From: CAZLGM01 sp964623625
GTDB lineage: Bacteria > Desulfobacterota > Desulfobulbia > Desulfobulbales > Desulfocapsaceae
DNA length: 52,432 nt
Reading direction: 5' to 3'
NCBI GenBank assembly: GCA_964623625.1
Contig: CAZUUJ010000022.1
Span: forward strand, 1 to 52,432
Shown: positions 51,570 to 52,432 of the stretch, one piece after another
Layout of the letters: each line of letters begins with the position of its first letter
Numbering within the stretch: position 1 is the first letter of the stretch
Program-made: the position numbers and the translations under genes
Notes under the pieces: model-generated
Databases searched by the model: none
The model's input: the letters and a program-made list of their open reading frames with translations, nothing else
Told to the model about the DNA's origin: nothing

Positions 51570-52432
51570 TTATCCTACCATACTCACACGACTATCTTTT
51601 AAAATGTAGCGTTTGTCTGTATGAGGGCAGTTATATTCTCCATCACCCTCTAAAGGTAAATCCATCTTTTTGCCAAAAGCGCTCACCCAGCCGACCTGTC
51701 TGGCTGGGTTGCCAACCATTAGTGCAAAAGGTGCGACATCATCGGTCACAACAGCTCCGGCTCCAATAAAAGCATATTCACCAATCTCTATTCCGCCAAC
51801 AATTGTACAGTTTGCTCCAAATGTTACACCGTTTCTCACAATTGTCCGGCAAAACTCATCCTTTCTCGAAATTTCAGATCGTGGATTCATCACATTGGTA
51901 AACACCATACTGGGGCCGCAAAAAACATGATCTTTCAAAGTGACACCTTCGTAAACTGAAACGTTGTTTTGGATTTTACAACCACTTCCAATGCTGACAT
52001 TGGGACCGATGACAACGTTCTGCCCGATATTTGTTTGCGAACCGATTTCACTTCCGGTTAATACATGAGAAAAATGATAAATTCTGCAATCATCACCAAT
52101 GTCTACTCCATCATCAATAACTGCTGATGGATGGGCATAGTACTTTTTTTTATCCTGATATTGATTTTGAGTGAGAACGATCTTCTTTTCGGTTTCCAAC
52201 GATGTCTGGCAACAATTAAGGATTTTCAGGACACGCAGCCCTTCCCGGCCATCGGTCCGCGGCACTTTACGCTGATCCATACATTCGAGGAAATGGGAAC
52301 ACTCTGCCCGTAATGGCTCATCTTCATCAACTGTCACCGGTTGCGCTTCAGCTTTGCTGACCACAGGGATGTTTTCTGTCCAATGAATTGAATGGGGATA
52401 GAGAAGCAGTTTATCTTTCCATTCAATGGTAT
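51570..52432 (-). CDS. WbpB-WbpD type fusion: Gfo/Idh dehydrogenase C-terminus plus N-acetyltransferase (partial)
   Basis: Frame open to the right edge, so the N-terminus is missing. The visible first 75 residues include KLLLYPHSIHW, EPLRAECSHF and TDGREGLRVLK, which match the end of WbpB-type Gfo/Idh dehydrogenases. After a short linker comes a left-handed beta-helix acyltransferase with YYAHPSAVIDDGVDIGDDC, YHFSHV and GNPARQVGWVS, as in WbpD. WbpB oxidises C3 of UDP-GlcNAcA and WbpD N-acetylates the 3-amino sugar. The fused pair covers two steps of UDP-2,3-diacetamido-glucuronic acid synthesis. A WbpE aminotransferase would be expected to the right, outside the window. About 107 bp separate it from wzm. 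Confidence 0.85.
   Translation of the reverse strand, partial: TIEWKDKLLLYPHSIHWTENIPVVSKAEAQPVTVDEDEPLRAECSHFLECMDQRKVPRTDGREGLRVLKILNCCQTSLETEKKIVLTQNQYQDKKKYYAHPSAVIDDGVDIGDDCRIYHFSHVLTGSEIGSQTNIGQNVVIGPNVSIGSGCKIQNNVSVYEGVTLKDHVFCGPSMVFTNVMNPRSEISRKDEFCRTIVRNGVTFGANCTIVGGIEIGEYAFIGAGAVVTDDVAPFALMVGNPARQVGWVSAFGKKMDLPLEGDGEYNCPHTDKRYILKDSRVSMVG

Noticed and set aside
1..52432. CRISPR arrays, tRNA/rRNA genes, complete IS elements, prophage genes, ops/JUMPstart element
   Set aside because: None was recognised on either strand. The true operon start probably lies to the right of the window.

Overview
The window is one continuous surface-polysaccharide locus. Every gene I can support (46) reads right to left on the minus strand, often with 1-8 nt overlaps. 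The DNA is moderately AT-rich with some much AT-richer genes. It encodes an ABC-type O-antigen exporter, legionaminic-type nonulosonic acid enzymes, a HisH/HisF/WbpG amidation set and many oxidoreductases. This suits a Gram-negative bacterium with a complex O-antigen or capsule. A marine or sediment Desulfobacterota-like organism is my guess, but no marker gene settles the taxonomy.

Layout in order of transcription. 52.4-48.4 kb: a WbpB-WbpD fusion cut by the window edge, the exporter Wzm/Wzt and a GT2. 48.4-38.5 kb: a 985-residue GT-C membrane protein with a polyprenol-type GT2, a DUF354 protein, a methyltransferase, a GT4, a WecB/WbpI-type epimerase and a CotH-kinase-like membrane protein. 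37.9-24.0 kb: a compact unit with a nucleotide-sugar dehydrogenase, an extended SDR, LegC, LegG, WbpG, HisF, HisH, LegI, LegH, PtmE, LegF, an HP-motif glycosyltransferase, a Gfo/Idh oxidoreductase and a second CMP-sugar synthetase. It is bounded by a candidate promoter near 37.97 kb and a candidate terminator near 23.9 kb. 23.8-11.9 kb: a surface-carbohydrate protein, a sugar O-methyltransferase, a Gfo/Idh enzyme, a shikimate-dehydrogenase-like and a DAHP-synthase-like protein, an acyltransferase, a GT2-cytidylyltransferase fusion, a DapA-like aldolase, a NeuA-like enzyme, an enolase-superfamily enzyme and another HP-motif protein. 11.5-4.5 kb: a degenerate cytidylyltransferase-cupin fusion, an SDR, a KdsB-like enzyme, a Gfo/Idh enzyme, a GmhA-like SIS isomerase, an inositol-monophosphatase-family phosphatase, a 2-hydroxyacid dehydrogenase and a sulfotransferase-like protein. 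4.5-0.3 kb: an MsbA/PglK-like ABC protein, a GT4 and a methyltransferase.

How the genes work together. One branch is recognisable: GDP-sugar formation (PtmE), C4 amination (LegC), N-acetylation (LegH), epimerisation/hydrolysis (LegG), condensation with PEP (LegI) and CMP activation (LegF) give a legionaminic-type acid. WbpG/HisH/HisF would add an amidine to it, or to a 2,3-diacetamido-uronic acid made by the WbpA/B/D/I-type genes.

The most interesting part is what remains. There are six cytidylyltransferase-fold domains, two of them degenerate and fused to other domains. A sugar-acid-dehydratase-like enolase-superfamily enzyme and a divergent DapA-like aldolase flank a NeuA-like CMP synthetase. 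A DAHP-synthase-like/AroE-like pair carries altered substrate-binding motifs. I infer one or more additional, possibly undescribed, CMP-activated 3-deoxy-2-ulosonic acids or shikimate-like building blocks. The chemistry is hypothesis; the domain and residue observations are read from the sequence.
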